DNA from: Thiosocius teredinicola
GTDB taxonomy: Bacteria; Pseudomonadota; Gammaproteobacteria; Chromatiales; Chromatiaceae
Direction: 5' to 3'
NCBI RefSeq assembly: GCF_002009425.1
Contig: NZ_CP019936.1
Location: 2,777,297 to 2,841,296 of the forward strand
Length of the DNA stretch: 64,000 nucleotides
Shown here: positions 25,324 through 34,159 of the stretch, in pieces
How the letters are laid out: every line of letters starts with the position of its first letter
How positions within the stretch are numbered: position 1 is the stretch's first letter
Notes under the pieces: generated by a model
The model's database searches: none
Seen by the model: only the letters and a program-made list of their open reading frames with translations
Told to the model about the DNA's origin: nothing
Position numbers and translations under genes: made by a program

Positions 25324-26042
25324 GGTCCACCTTCGCCTGCGCTGAGCATGTAACCCTTACCGCGCACCGTGATAATCAGTGTCGGTTTCGAGGCATCGGC
25401 CTCGAGCAGGCGGCGCAGCCTGAGAATCTGCACATCGATACTGCGCTCGGTAACATCCGAGTCGCGACCGTGGGTTAGTTCGATCAGGCGCTCACGGCTC
25501 AGCGCCCGCCCCTGGTTGGCGACCAACACGCTCAACAGATCGAACTCGGTACTGCTCAAAGGGATCGCCGAGCTGCCTTTGTGCAAGGTGCGCTGTCCGC
25601 TGCTGAGCCGGTAACCGGCGAACTCGACAACCGTATCGACGTGCTGCTTATGGTGCGCGCCGAGCAAGGATTGTCGGCGCATCGCCGCTTCGATCCGCGC
25701 AAGCAATTCGCGGGGCTCGAACGGCTTGGCGATATAATCGTCCGCGCCCATCTCCAGGCCGACGATCCGGTCGACGGTTTCGCCGCGCGCCGTGAGCATC
25801 AGAATCGGGATGGTTTCGCCGCCCATGCGCAGGCGTTTGCAGATCGACAGACCGTCTTCGCCCGGCATCATCACGTCGAGGATCAGCACATCGAAGCTCT
25901 CGCGTGCGAGCAGTCGGTCGAGATGCGCGGCATCCTCCGCCAGGCGCACCGTGTAACCGCGCGAACCAAGATAAGCGCCCAGCAGCGAGCGCAGCTCGGG
26001 CTCGTCATCCAGTACCAGTATCTTTCCCGCTGATTCCGCCAT
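25320..26042 (-). CDS. OmpR-family response regulator
   Basis: A 240-residue regulator: receiver domain with acidic pocket 'VLDDEP', the phospho-acceptor aspartate in 'DVLILDVMMPGEDGLSICKRLR', the conserved T ('LTARGE') and K ('DYIAKPFEPRELLARI'), then a winged-helix DNA-binding domain ('STEFDLLSVLVANQGRALSRERLIEL', 'VDVQILRLRRLLE'-type end, 'VRGKGYMLSAG'). It is strikingly OmpR-like, as its partner is EnvZ-like. I chose the ATG at 26042 because residues before 'MAESAGKILVLDDEP' show no family resemblance; starts at 26060 and 26078 are in frame. A GTAACA direct repeat farther upstream is a candidate target site. Confidence 0.92.
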   Translation of the reverse strand: MAESAGKILVLDDEPELRSLLGAYLGSRGYTVRLAEDAAHLDRLLARESFDVLILDVMMPGEDGLSICKRLRMGGETIPILMLTARGETVDRIVGLEMGADDYIAKPFEPRELLARIEAAMRRQSLLGAHHKQHVDTVVEFAGYRLSSGQRTLHKGSSAIPLSSTEFDLLSVLVANQGRALSRERLIELTHGRDSDVTERSIDVQILRLRRLLEADASKPTLIITVRGKGYMLSAGEGGP

Positions 26043-26147
26043 CGATGTTGTCCGCCGCATTCCCGTTGCATCTGCCAAGCAGCCGGCAGTGTAGCAAGTC
26101 GACGCCGGGCGGCACTGTCTGCCGTGCCCCCGGCAATTGCCGATGGC

Positions 26148-26447
26148 TCAGAAAACGGCGCCGCGTGCCATGGCCTTGTGCGCGACATAGTCCTTTATCT
26201 GATCGAGGCTGACCGCGCCCTGCTGGCCGCTGTCGATCTCGTTGAAGTGGCGGTGCACAAAGCGCATCTTGCCTTCGGCCTCAGCCGCGGTGAGCAGGCC
26301 GTCGGCATTCACGTCTGCCGTCGTAAACCTTTCGGTGAGTTTCTGGATCAAGCGCTCCTGGCGCGAGGTGTTGTCCGCGTTGGCCAGCCCGGTCGCACCA
26401 AGCAGGGCCAGGCACAGGGTTGCCGTTACGATATGTTGGCTTTTCAT
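26148..26447 (-). CDS. Small secreted EF-hand protein
   Basis: A 99-residue periplasmic protein. A signal peptide (MKSQHIVTATLCLALLG…ANA) is cleaved near residue 24. A canonical calcium-binding loop lies at residues 45-56 (DVNADGLLTAAE, with ligands at 1, 3, 5, 9 and 12), and a second, degenerate loop (DSGQQGAVSLDQ) follows. The ATG at 26447 has GGGAG eight bases upstream; an in-frame start 15 bases earlier would put charged residues before the signal peptide. It lies 22 bases after another secreted-protein gene and upstream of the OmpR-like pair, so it may report calcium or be controlled by that pair. Confidence 0.8.
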   Translation of the reverse strand: MKSQHIVTATLCLALLGATGLANADNTSRQERLIQKLTERFTTADVNADGLLTAAEAEGKMRFVHRHFNEIDSGQQGAVSLDQIKDYVAHKAMARGAVF

Positions 26448-26469
26448 GTCGACTGCTCCCAACGCTGGC

Positions 26470-27009
26470 TCAGCGGGTCGGACACGGAATCTCGGAGCCG
26501 CCCGCGTCGTAGCAGGTACCGCTGCGGGTCAGACCGGTGTCACTGTTGTAACTGGTGCTGCCCTGATAGCTGTTGCCGGTCGCCGAGTTGGTGACGTTCG
26601 TATTGCGATTTTGCGTGATCGTGCCGTCCGCCGATTTGGTCGCGCTACCCGAGGTCGTCATGCTGCCGCGCGAACCGCTGGTGGCCATGCCGCTCTTGTG
26701 CTGTACCGACCCATCGGCGCCATATACCGTGCTCGATCCGCGCACGCCCTTGGCGCCGTTGGGGGCGACGAACCCACCGCCGCGGTTGACCATGGCATTG
26801 CCGTTGCCGTCGGTGCGCACCACCCGGCGCTGTGCCGCCGCCCCGCCGTTTGCGCCGCTGCGAAAACGATTGACGCCCGACGTCTGCCCACCGGCAGCGT
26901 TGTCGCGGCTGAAGCGCGTAGTGCGATCGGCAAAGGCCGACGAGGTACTGAGCATGCTGCCGATGGCTACGACCGCACACATCGTCAGGACATTGATTCG
27001 GGATTTCAT
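26470..27009 (-). CDS. Secreted Gly/Ser/Thr-rich protein, unknown function
   Basis: A 179-residue protein with a clear signal peptide (hydrophobic residues ~8-22, cut after AFA). The mature part is low in complexity: rich in Gly, Ser, Thr, Asn and Arg, with near-repeats such as 'MATSGSRGSMTTSGSATKSADG' and 'GTITQNRNTNVTNSATGNSYQG'. Two cysteines at the end (GTCYDAGGSEIPC) could form a disulfide loop. I recognise no domain. It is the first gene of the unit that also contains the EF-hand protein, with a tandem GTAACA site about 130 bases before its start. Confidence 0.72.
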   Translation of the reverse strand: MKSRINVLTMCAVVAIGSMLSTSSAFADRTTRFSRDNAAGGQTSGVNRFRSGANGGAAAQRRVVRTDGNGNAMVNRGGGFVAPNGAKGVRGSSTVYGADGSVQHKSGMATSGSRGSMTTSGSATKSADGTITQNRNTNVTNSATGNSYQGSTSYNSDTGLTRSGTCYDAGGSEIPCPTR

Positions 27010-27139
27010 GTTCTTCTCCTATTACGGTGATTTGACGCCGACCCCGTGTGGTCGACGGTTGTCACTGTAGGCGGGAGAAACACCCGCTTGGTTACGCTCA
27101 AGCGGCGAATTGTTAGCGGCGATGACGCACGCGCAGGCG

Positions 27140-27156
27140 TGTAACACGATGTAACA
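27140..27156. promoter_or_regulatory. Tandem TGTAACA sites (response-regulator-like box)
   Basis: TGTAACA occurs twice in the same direction, at 27140-27146 and 27150-27156, ten bases apart, that is on the same face of the helix. OmpR-family regulators bind such tandem half-sites (compare the CpxR-type GTAAA-N5-GTAAA). It lies in the non-coding stretch upstream of the two secreted-protein genes and the OmpR-like pair, so autoregulation or control of those genes is plausible. Confidence 0.4.
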
Positions 27157-27227
27157 ATCGGGGAACGAATCCGGTAGGCCAAGCCCCGAAGCGACGTTGA
27201 TGCCGCCGGCTGGATGGCGTGGTTCGC

Positions 27228-28211
27228 TCAGACGCGCGCGCGCGATTGCTTAGGGGTCAGACCGAAGGCCCTGCGATAGGCAGTCGCGAAGTTGGCTGCG
27301 CTTGTGTAGCCGGCTATGTCGGCCGCCAAGGCCACTGAGATACCGTCGCGCTCCAGCGCTTGGCGCGCACGTTGCAGTCGTTGCGAACGCATGTACGCGA
27401 AAACGGTCATGCCGAAGGCCTGACGGAACTTCTGTTGCAGACTGCTCGGGTTGGTGCCGAAATGCCGCGCCACATCAACGAGCGACAGCGTATCGGGATC
27501 GGCAGTGTCGAGAAACACGCCCACCTCGCGCATCAGCTGTTCGTCCTGCGGGCGGTTGCGTGACATAGCGGCTGTTGCGCAACCCCGCCCATCGATCGCC
27601 GCGAACGCCTCACTCAAAACCTCCAGGGCACGCGCTTCGACATACAGCCGACGCATCAATGGCGTCAGCACCGGCGGATTGATCAGCTGTTCCGCCATCG
27701 CGGCGGCCTTGGCGGACGGGCGCCATTGCATCATCGACAGATGGCGATTGGCGAATTCGAGCACGGGCTCGGCATCGCCCTGTTCGCACAACCCCGATGA
27801 CGTCAGCCAGTCGGCACTGACCGACACACAGACCTTGCGTTCACGAAAACCGGCCTGCGCGGAGCGTACGAAGTCCTCGGGGCGGGCAAGCGAGACAATG
27901 GCGCCATCCGCGGTCGCCCCCTTTGTGCCACCGCTGTCCATGTTCAGCGGCAAAGGACGGTCACCGAACGACACATTGGTCTGCCCGGCCAGCGCCAGCA
28001 CGACAGTCAGGCGCGGCGACAACGTCATCTCGGTGGTCACGCGCTGCAGGTTCTCGATATCGGTCGAATGCACGACGAGACCGGGGCGCACCTCGGTGAG
28101 ATCGACCGTTCCATGAAAAGCCGGTCCGGCATCTGCCGCCGTGGGGCGCACGCAGCGGTAGCCGTGGCCGACGGATGACGCCATGGTCGCGAGATCCGAA
28201 CAGCGGACCAT
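27228..28211 (-). CDS. AraC-family regulator (PchR-like)
   Basis: The C-terminal ~100 residues are an AraC/XylS double helix-turn-helix: 'LSLVDVARHFGTNPSSLQQKFRQAFGMTVFAYMRSQRLQRARQAL' and 'SVALAADIAGYTSAANFATAYRRAFGLTPKQSR'. The N-terminal half ('GLVVHSTDIENLQRVTTEMTLSPRLTVVLALAGQTNVSFG') is like that of PchR-type regulators, which sense a ferri-siderophore. The gene is divergent from the TonB receptor, with a Fur-like box between, the typical arrangement of a siderophore-uptake activator. The start is uncertain: the frame is open to 28373, but homology-like sequence begins near M at 28211 or 28184. Confidence 0.82.
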   Translation of the reverse strand: MVRCSDLATMASSVGHGYRCVRPTAADAGPAFHGTVDLTEVRPGLVVHSTDIENLQRVTTEMTLSPRLTVVLALAGQTNVSFGDRPLPLNMDSGGTKGATADGAIVSLARPEDFVRSAQAGFRERKVCVSVSADWLTSSGLCEQGDAEPVLEFANRHLSMMQWRPSAKAAAMAEQLINPPVLTPLMRRLYVEARALEVLSEAFAAIDGRGCATAAMSRNRPQDEQLMREVGVFLDTADPDTLSLVDVARHFGTNPSSLQQKFRQAFGMTVFAYMRSQRLQRARQALERDGISVALAADIAGYTSAANFATAYRRAFGLTPKQSRARV

Positions 28212-28369
28212 GCCCGCGTTCACGCTTGCCCCATTGATAAGTCGCCGCGCACCGATGCCGACCCTACGTCGACCACGGTGGCTGTTGCAGCCCATACAAA
28301 CATTTTTCTTCTTTCCGCAAACCTTTTCCCGGAGACGTCGTGGGATACTATCGGCCCAGTAATACGAAT

Positions 28370-28388
28370 GCAAATGATTCGTATCTGC
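28370..28388. promoter_or_regulatory. Fur-like box between regulator and receptor
   Basis: GCAAATGATTCGTATCTGC closely resembles gammaproteobacterial Fur boxes of the GCAAATGAT-ATCATTTGC kind. It overlaps a perfect palindrome TACGAAT-N7-ATTCGTA (28363-28383). It lies 75-95 bases before the TonB-receptor start, so iron-dependent repression of the uptake operon, and perhaps of the AraC-type gene, is expected. Confidence 0.65.
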
Positions 28389-28463
28389 GTCAATATGCTA
28401 TCGTAATCCACGTGGTCCGGCGCGCCTCACAGGCACCCTGCCCGACCCAACGCCGAGAATGCA

Positions 28464-30596
28464 ATGAATAAGAGATACCCCGTCAGCCCCTGCCGAATTG
28501 CCGTATCGCCCGCCGTTTTAGTACCTGCGACACTTGCCTTGGCCTGTGGTGGCTCGTTGTTTTCCGGCGTGGCCAATGCCGACGATGCGCAGCTGCTGCC
28601 GGGCATCGTCGTCGAGGCAACGCCCGGGGTCGCTACCGAAGACTCGAACTCGTACACCACCTACCACGCCACGGTCGGCTCCAAACAACCTGTCGATCTG
28701 CGCGATGTCCCGCAGACCGTCAACGTGATCACCCAGCAGCGGCTCGACGACGGCGGTGCCCACAGTCTCGAAGAAGCGGCCTACCTGCTGCCCAACATCA
28801 CGACAACCACCGGCGATGGTTTCTCGGGCTCGCTGTATTCTCGTGGACACGAGGTGTTTACCTACAATGTCGATGGCGCGCCTCGTCCTTACCTGAGCAT
28901 CTACGGTACGGCGCCCGATATGGTGTTCTTCGATCGCGTCGAGGTGTTGTCCGGTCCATCCGGCCTGTTCCAGGGTTCGGGCGAACCGGTCGGTACGATC
29001 AACCTGGTGCGCAAGCGCGCGCAGGCCGAATTCGGACTGCAAGGCGCAGTATCGTATGGCTCGTTTGACGCCAAGCGTGGCGAACTCGATATCACCGGGT
29101 CGTTCACCGACGACGGCAGTGTGCGCGGCCGCGCCATCGTCTATGCGCTGGATGAAGATTCGTTTGTCGACGTGACCGGGCGCGAGCGCAGCGGCGGTTC
29201 GGGCACGGTCGAGTTCGACATCGGCGAAAGCACAACGCTGTCGATCGGCGGCATCATCGAAGAACAGGACGTGCTGCGACACAGCGGCCTGCCCACCTAT
29301 GCCGATGGCACACTGATCAATTTCGACCGCGACACCTTCCTCGGCGCGCCCTGGTCACAGGCCGACTACGAAACCGGCGAAGGCTTCATCGAACTCGAAC
29401 ACACCTTCAGCAATGGCGGCGTCGCCAAGGTCATGGCACGTCAGTACGACCGCGATGCGCATCTCAAGAGCGCCCTGCCGTCGAGCGCCGTCGACCGGGT
29501 GACCGGCAATTTCTCGATGCTCGGATTTGCCCGCGAATTCGATGAATCGACGCAGTACCTCGACGCCAACTATACGGCCCCGTTCAGCTTCTTCGGCAAC
29601 CGCAGCGAGTTTTCGGTCGGCGCCGACATGCGCAAGACCGATCAGGACATGCAGCAGAAGTTTGCAATCCTCGGCGCCTACAACATCAACAACTTCGACC
29701 CCGACAGCATTGCCGAACCGGTCATCGATTTCGACACGCCGGGGCCGGGTTGGCTCGATACCACGACCGAGACCGAAGAGTTCGGCGTGTATGCGGTCAC
29801 CCGACTGGGCCTGACCAATCGCCTGAAAGCCACAATCGGCGCACGTTATGCCGACTATGACAGCGACACCGTCAACAACAACACGCTGGTCGAGACCTCG
29901 ATCGACGAAACCGAAGTGATCCCGTTCGCCGGCCTGAGCTATGACATGAGCGAGAGCGCCACTGCCTATGTCAGCTTTTCCGAGATCTTCCAACCGCAGA
30001 GCGAACAGGAAGCCGACGGTTCACAACTCGAACCGGTCATTGGTCAGCAGGTCGAGCTCGGCGTAAAGGCTGAATTCAACGGTCTCAACGCGCAGGCCGC
30101 GGTCTATTGGCTGGAAGACGAAAACCGCGCCGAGGATGATCCGAACAACCCGGGTGCGTTTCTCGCAAGTGGCGAAGCCGATACCACCGGCTTCGAGGCC
30201 TCGATCGGCGGCGAGGTGATGCCCGGCCTCGACATCGTCGCCGGCTATGCCTACGTCGATACCGAGTTGGAGAGCGATCCCACCTCCGATCACAACGTCA
30301 GCCTGTGGGCCAAGTACCGCTTCTCCGGCGGCGATCTGAATGGCCTGTACATCGGTGGCGGCGTGCGTTACGCCAGTAGCTTCGATATCGAAAGCGGCGG
30401 CACGCGTATCGAGGCCCCGTCATACACGGTTGTCGATGCCCTGGTCGGCTACAAGGTCAGCCGCAACGTCGACGTGCAGTTACTGGTCAACAACCTGTTC
30501 GACGAAGACTACGTTGAACGCATCAATCAGACGTCGCGCGGCACCTTCTACGGCGAACCGCTGAATGCCACGTTGCGCCTGAACGCCACCTTCTGA
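28464..30596 (+). CDS. TonB-dependent siderophore receptor
   Basis: A 710-residue outer-membrane receptor. After a signal peptide (cut near VANA) comes a TonB-box-like 'GIVVEATPG', the plug domain ('LRDVPQTVNVITQQRLDDGGAHSLEEAAYLLPNI', 'RVEVLSGPSGLFQGSGEPVGTINLV'), then a 22-strand barrel with the FhuE/FoxA/FpvA-type ending '…NATLRLNATF' and terminal phenylalanine. The plug without a N-terminal signalling extension means no sigma-factor relay. Downstream genes encode the matching binding protein, permease and ATPase. The ferric siderophore is unknown; no siderophore biosynthesis genes are present, so it may use foreign siderophores. Confidence 0.93.
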   Translation: MNKRYPVSPCRIAVSPAVLVPATLALACGGSLFSGVANADDAQLLPGIVVEATPGVATEDSNSYTTYHATVGSKQPVDLRDVPQTVNVITQQRLDDGGAHSLEEAAYLLPNITTTTGDGFSGSLYSRGHEVFTYNVDGAPRPYLSIYGTAPDMVFFDRVEVLSGPSGLFQGSGEPVGTINLVRKRAQAEFGLQGAVSYGSFDAKRGELDITGSFTDDGSVRGRAIVYALDEDSFVDVTGRERSGGSGTVEFDIGESTTLSIGGIIEEQDVLRHSGLPTYADGTLINFDRDTFLGAPWSQADYETGEGFIELEHTFSNGGVAKVMARQYDRDAHLKSALPSSAVDRVTGNFSMLGFAREFDESTQYLDANYTAPFSFFGNRSEFSVGADMRKTDQDMQQKFAILGAYNINNFDPDSIAEPVIDFDTPGPGWLDTTTETEEFGVYAVTRLGLTNRLKATIGARYADYDSDTVNNNTLVETSIDETEVIPFAGLSYDMSESATAYVSFSEIFQPQSEQEADGSQLEPVIGQQVELGVKAEFNGLNAQAAVYWLEDENRAEDDPNNPGAFLASGEADTTGFEASIGGEVMPGLDIVAGYAYVDTELESDPTSDHNVSLWAKYRFSGGDLNGLYIGGGVRYASSFDIESGGTRIEAPSYTVVDALVGYKVSRNVDVQLLVNNLFDEDYVERINQTSRGTFYGEPLNATLRLNATF

Positions 30597-30606
30597 TCGC
30601 GGATCG

Positions 30607-31758
30607 ATGAGCATGTTCAACCGCACCCTACTCCGACGACTGCAAACGATCGCCTATCTCGCGCTGGCGCTGCTGAGCACCAGCACGGCGGCCGACGCCG
30701 CCGACAGCCGCACACTCACCGACCTCGCCGGGCGCCACGTCGAAGTCCCGGCCAAGGTCGACCGCGTGCTGCTGGGCGAAGGTCGCTTCATGGCCGCCAT
30801 CGCCATCCTCGATCGCGATAATCCGATCGAGCGTATCGTCGGCATGCAGGGCGACTTCGAACGCGTCGACCAGCATGGCTACGCCCTGTACCAGGCGCGC
30901 TTCCCCGGCATCGACGACATCGCACGTGTCGGCCAGGTCGCTCCGTCGAGTTTCAGCGCCGAAAAGGCCATTGCGCTGATGCCGGATGTTGCCTTCTTCG
31001 GTCTCGAAGGCCACGGCCCGTCACCGAAAGACACCGCAGTCATCGAGCAACTCGAACGCGCCGGCGTTGCCATCGTGTTTGTCGATTTTCGTCGCAAGCC
31101 ACTGGTCAACGCACCACGCAGCATCGAACTGATGGGGCGGGTGCTGGGTCGTGAAACGCGCGCGGCCGAGTACATCGAAACCTACCGACGCGAATTGGCC
31201 CGCGTGACGCAGGTGTCGGATCGATTGCTGAGCCGGCCGTCGGTGTTCATCGAGAACCGCGTCGGTCTGCAGAAAGACTGCTGCGCGACGATGGGCGACG
31301 GCATGATGGGCAGTCTGGTCGAGGCCGCCGGCGGCTACAACGTGGCCAAGCCGCTGGTCAGCGGTACCCATGGCATGATCAATCTCGAATATCTGTTGCG
31401 CGTGCAACCCGATTTCTACATCGGCACCGCGATCGGCAACGCGAAATCTGCCGACGCCGCCGACGGTCGGCTGCTCCTCGGGCCGGGCATCGACGGCGAC
31501 CATGCGAGAACATCGCTCGGTCTGGCGCTCGAGCGTCGGGGCATCGCTCAACTGAAGGCAATCCGCAGCAAGCACACCTACGGCATCTGGCACCACTTCT
31601 ACGATTCACCATTCAATGTGATCGCTGTGCAGGCCTTCGCCAAGTGGCTGCACCCGGACGCGTTCACCGATCTGGATCCCGAAGCGACCCTGCATTCGAT
31701 GTACGAGCGCTTCCAGCCAATACCGTCTGACGGTACCTACTGGGTAGGCCCCTCATGA
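30607..31758 (+). CDS. Iron-siderophore ABC transporter binding protein
   Basis: A 383-residue periplasmic binding protein of the FecB/BtuF helical-hinge class. A signal peptide covers residues 1-29. Seen: 'RTLTDLAGRHVEVPAKVDRVLLGEGRFMAAIAIL', 'LMPDVAFFG', and a long subfamily-specific segment 'NRVGLQKDCCATMGDGMMGSLVEAAGGYN' with two neighbouring cysteines. It starts 10 bases after the receptor stop and its stop overlaps the permease start by four bases. At 383 residues it is longer than classic FecB (~300). Confidence 0.88.
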   Translation: MSMFNRTLLRRLQTIAYLALALLSTSTAADAADSRTLTDLAGRHVEVPAKVDRVLLGEGRFMAAIAILDRDNPIERIVGMQGDFERVDQHGYALYQARFPGIDDIARVGQVAPSSFSAEKAIALMPDVAFFGLEGHGPSPKDTAVIEQLERAGVAIVFVDFRRKPLVNAPRSIELMGRVLGRETRAAEYIETYRRELARVTQVSDRLLSRPSVFIENRVGLQKDCCATMGDGMMGSLVEAAGGYNVAKPLVSGTHGMINLEYLLRVQPDFYIGTAIGNAKSADAADGRLLLGPGIDGDHARTSLGLALERRGIAQLKAIRSKHTYGIWHHFYDSPFNVIAVQAFAKWLHPDAFTDLDPEATLHSMYERFQPIPSDGTYWVGPS

Positions 31759-32816
31759 CGATCGGGGTGGCGAGCACGCACACGCCGCTATCGAGCCAGT
31801 ACCGGCGCTTCGTCTTTCGCCGGCAGCTCGCGCTCGGAGCCTTCGCGATCGTCGCCGTGGGCTGCTGGATGCTCGATGTATCGCTTGGCCCGGCCGAGCT
31901 TGATCTCGCCACCATTCTCCGAGGGCTGCAAGACCGGGCAAATCTATCGGCCGGCGAAGCCGTCATCCTGTGGGATATACGCTTGCCGCAGTCGCTGATG
32001 GCACTGCTGGTCGGCGCGGCGCTCGGCCTCGCCGGCGCCGAGATCCAGACCGCGTTGCACAACCCGCTGGCCAGCCCGTTCACCCTGGGCGTATCAGCGG
32101 CCGCAACCTTCGGCGCCGGTCTGGCGATCGTCCTGGGTTGGGACTTCTTCGGTCTCGGCGCAACCTATGCGGTCACCGCCTTCGCGTTCGTCACCGCGGC
32201 GATTGCGACCGTGCTGATCCTGGTGATGACCAAGCGCTTCGGCGGCGGAGCGCACACCGTGGTGCTGTTCGGCATTGCACTGCTGTTTGCCTTCGAGGCA
32301 CTGGTCTGGCTGCTGCAATTCATTGCCGACAGCGACGCCCTGCAACAGATCGTTTTTTGGACCATGGGCAGCCTCGGGCGCGTGGAGTGGCAGCATGTCG
32401 CGATCATCACGGTTGTGCTGCTGGTGTGCATCACGCTGTCGGCGCGCCAGGTGTGGCAACTGACGGCACTGTGCAACGGCGAAGAACAGGCACGCAGCAT
32501 CGGCGTCGCGGTCGAGCGGGTTCGGGTCGCCGTGCTGCTGCGCATCAGCCTGTTGACCGCCACTGCGATTGCGTTCGTCGGCACGATCGGTTTCGTCGGT
32601 CTGGTCGGCCCACACATCGCCCGGCTTACCTTGGGCGAAGACCACCGCTACTTCCTGCCCGGTAGCGCGTTGGCCGGCGCGATCATGCTGTCCGGCGCAT
32701 CGACGCTTAGCAAATCGTTGGTTCCGGGCATCACGGTGCCGATCGGCATCGTGACCGCCTTGGTGGGCGTGCCGATCTTCATGGCGCTGGTCCTCGGCAA
32801 GCGGCGCGCGGCATGA
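31755..32816 (+). CDS. FecCD-family iron-siderophore permease
   Basis: A 353-residue inner-membrane permease of the BtuC/FecCD family: about nine to ten hydrophobic segments, with the conserved 'IRLPQSLMALLVGAALGLAGAEIQTALHNPLASPFTLGVSAAATFGAGL' region at ~75-125, and 'ATAIAFVGTIGFVGLVGPHIARLTLGEDHRYFLPGSALAGA' near the end. Only one such gene is present, so it should form a homodimer with two copies of the ATPase. It is coupled to both neighbours by four-base ATGA overlaps. Confidence 0.93.
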   Translation: MTIGVASTHTPLSSQYRRFVFRRQLALGAFAIVAVGCWMLDVSLGPAELDLATILRGLQDRANLSAGEAVILWDIRLPQSLMALLVGAALGLAGAEIQTALHNPLASPFTLGVSAAATFGAGLAIVLGWDFFGLGATYAVTAFAFVTAAIATVLILVMTKRFGGGAHTVVLFGIALLFAFEALVWLLQFIADSDALQQIVFWTMGSLGRVEWQHVAIITVVLLVCITLSARQVWQLTALCNGEEQARSIGVAVERVRVAVLLRISLLTATAIAFVGTIGFVGLVGPHIARLTLGEDHRYFLPGSALAGAIMLSGASTLSKSLVPGITVPIGIVTALVGVPIFMALVLGKRRAA

Positions 32817-33643
32817 TCGATCAACTGCAGATCTGCGAATTCAACTGCGGCTATGCGCGCCAGTTTGTGCTGCGCGATATCACGTTGTCCGGTCTGCCGC
32901 CGGGTCAGCTGGTCGCGTTGATTGGCCCCAACGCCGCGGGCAAATCGACGTTGCTGAAGGCCATCGCCGGCCTGCTGCCCAGCCAGGGCACGATCCGCCT
33001 GGGCAGCACCGACCTGGCAGCCCTGCACAGTGAGCAACGTCTGCAACACATCGGCTACCTGCCGCAAACCCTGCCCAGCGCCAGCTCGCTGGTCGTGTAC
33101 GAGGCGCTGCTGGCGGCAACGCGCACCACCCGCATGCATGTGGCGAACGCCGCCGCGGCAGTCGATACTGTGCTCGCGGAACTCGGCCTGGGCGACCTCG
33201 CCTTCCGCCGCTTCGATCAACTTTCCGGCGGCCAACGCCAGATGGTCGGCCTCGCCCAGGTGTTGGTACGCGAGCCTCGCATAATGCTGCTCGATGAGCC
33301 GACCAGCGCACTCGATCTGCGCTGGCAGCTCAAGGTGCTGACGACCGTTCGCGAACGCGCCGACCGTCTGAAAACCACCACGCTGTTCGCGATCCATGAC
33401 CTCAACCTGGCGCTGCGCTTCTGCGATCAGGTCATCGTGCTCAACAACGGTAACCTGCTGGCGAGCGGCCCGCCGGCCAAGGTGCTGGACCCTGAGCTGC
33501 TGTACCAGACCTACGGCGTCGACACCCGCATCGAACGCTGTTCGCAAGGCCATCTGCTGGTACTGGCCGATCCACCTCGCGCCACGGCGTCCACACCACT
33601 TTCACATCCGGAGGAAACCCAACATGCCGTCGCGTGTCGGTGA
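32813..33643 (+). CDS. Iron-siderophore ABC transporter ATPase
   Basis: A 276-residue FepC/FhuC-type ATPase. Walker A 'IGPNAAGKSTLLKAIAGL' (~37-50), Q-loop 'IGYLPQTLP', signature 'QLSGGQRQMVGLAQVLVREPRIMLLDEPTSALDLRWQL' containing Walker B and D-loop, and the switch histidine in 'FAIHDLNLALRF'. It powers the FecCD-type permease encoded just upstream; the genes overlap by four bases. Its 3' end overlaps the DUF2218 gene by 20 bases. Confidence 0.95.
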   Translation: MIDQLQICEFNCGYARQFVLRDITLSGLPPGQLVALIGPNAAGKSTLLKAIAGLLPSQGTIRLGSTDLAALHSEQRLQHIGYLPQTLPSASSLVVYEALLAATRTTRMHVANAAAAVDTVLAELGLGDLAFRRFDQLSGGQRQMVGLAQVLVREPRIMLLDEPTSALDLRWQLKVLTTVRERADRLKTTTLFAIHDLNLALRFCDQVIVLNNGNLLASGPPAKVLDPELLYQTYGVDTRIERCSQGHLLVLADPPRATASTPLSHPEETQHAVACR

Positions 33644-33923
33644 AGTACATACGGTCGCCGCGTCTGCGTCGACCTACCTGCAACGCCTGTGCAAACACTT
33701 CGGCAAGAAGATCGATGTCACCTACACCGAAGACGTCGGTCACGCCCATTTTCCTTTCGGTTACTGTCGCATGGTCGCCGAAGACCAACGCCTGACCTTT
33801 GAATGTCGTGCGGCCGACCACGAGGGCATGCAGCGTATGCAGCACGTAATCGATCAGCATGTCGGCATGTTCACCAAGCGCACCCCCTTGCAGGTGACCT
33901 GGCACGAGAAGTCGGCACCTTAG
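33624..33923 (+). CDS. DUF2218 protein
   Basis: A 99-residue protein of the DUF2218 family: 'SASTYLQRLCKHFGKKIDVTYTEDVGHAHFPFGYCRMVAEDQRLTFECRA…HEGMQRMQHVIDQHVGMF'. It contains several conserved histidines and cysteines (H10-region, C23, H46, C53), so metal or haem-related binding is possible. DUF2218 genes are typically found at the end of siderophore-uptake operons, as here, and a role in reducing or handling the imported ferric siderophore is often supposed but, to my knowledge, not settled. GGAGG sits nine bases before the ATG. Confidence 0.82.
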   Translation: MPSRVGEVHTVAASASTYLQRLCKHFGKKIDVTYTEDVGHAHFPFGYCRMVAEDQRLTFECRAADHEGMQRMQHVIDQHVGMFTKRTPLQVTWHEKSAP

Positions 33924-33995
33924 TCCGCGTCCCGGTACGGTCGCGAGTCGTGGCCGGGATGGGACTCGTGCAAGCAGCGCGCGTCGCCAACAGAA

Positions 33996-34015
33996 AAGGG
34001 CCCCGAAGGGCCCTT
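33996..34015 (-). terminator. Rho-independent terminator of the prp operon
   Basis: A perfect 8-bp stem, AAGGGCCC / GGGCCCTT, with a four-base TTCG loop on the minus strand, followed there by TTTTCTGTT. It lies 145 bases past prpF and faces the minus-strand prp operon; on the plus strand no T run follows, so it may still act weakly on the siderophore operon through its stem. Confidence 0.75.
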
Positions 34016-34159
34016 GCAACGCTGAGAGCACGAGCCGACATCGAAACCGGATGCGTAGCAGATACATCCATTTTGGAACGACGCCGGCCCATAGGTTGCT
34101 CGACTGGCGATCACGCCGGCGGTGGGCGCGATCGCGTGAATTGTTTTACGGTCTCCCGG

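Noticed and set aside
33996-34015. The GGGCCC hairpin as the terminator of the plus-strand siderophore operon.
   Set aside because: The T run follows only on the minus strand, so it primarily serves the prp operon.
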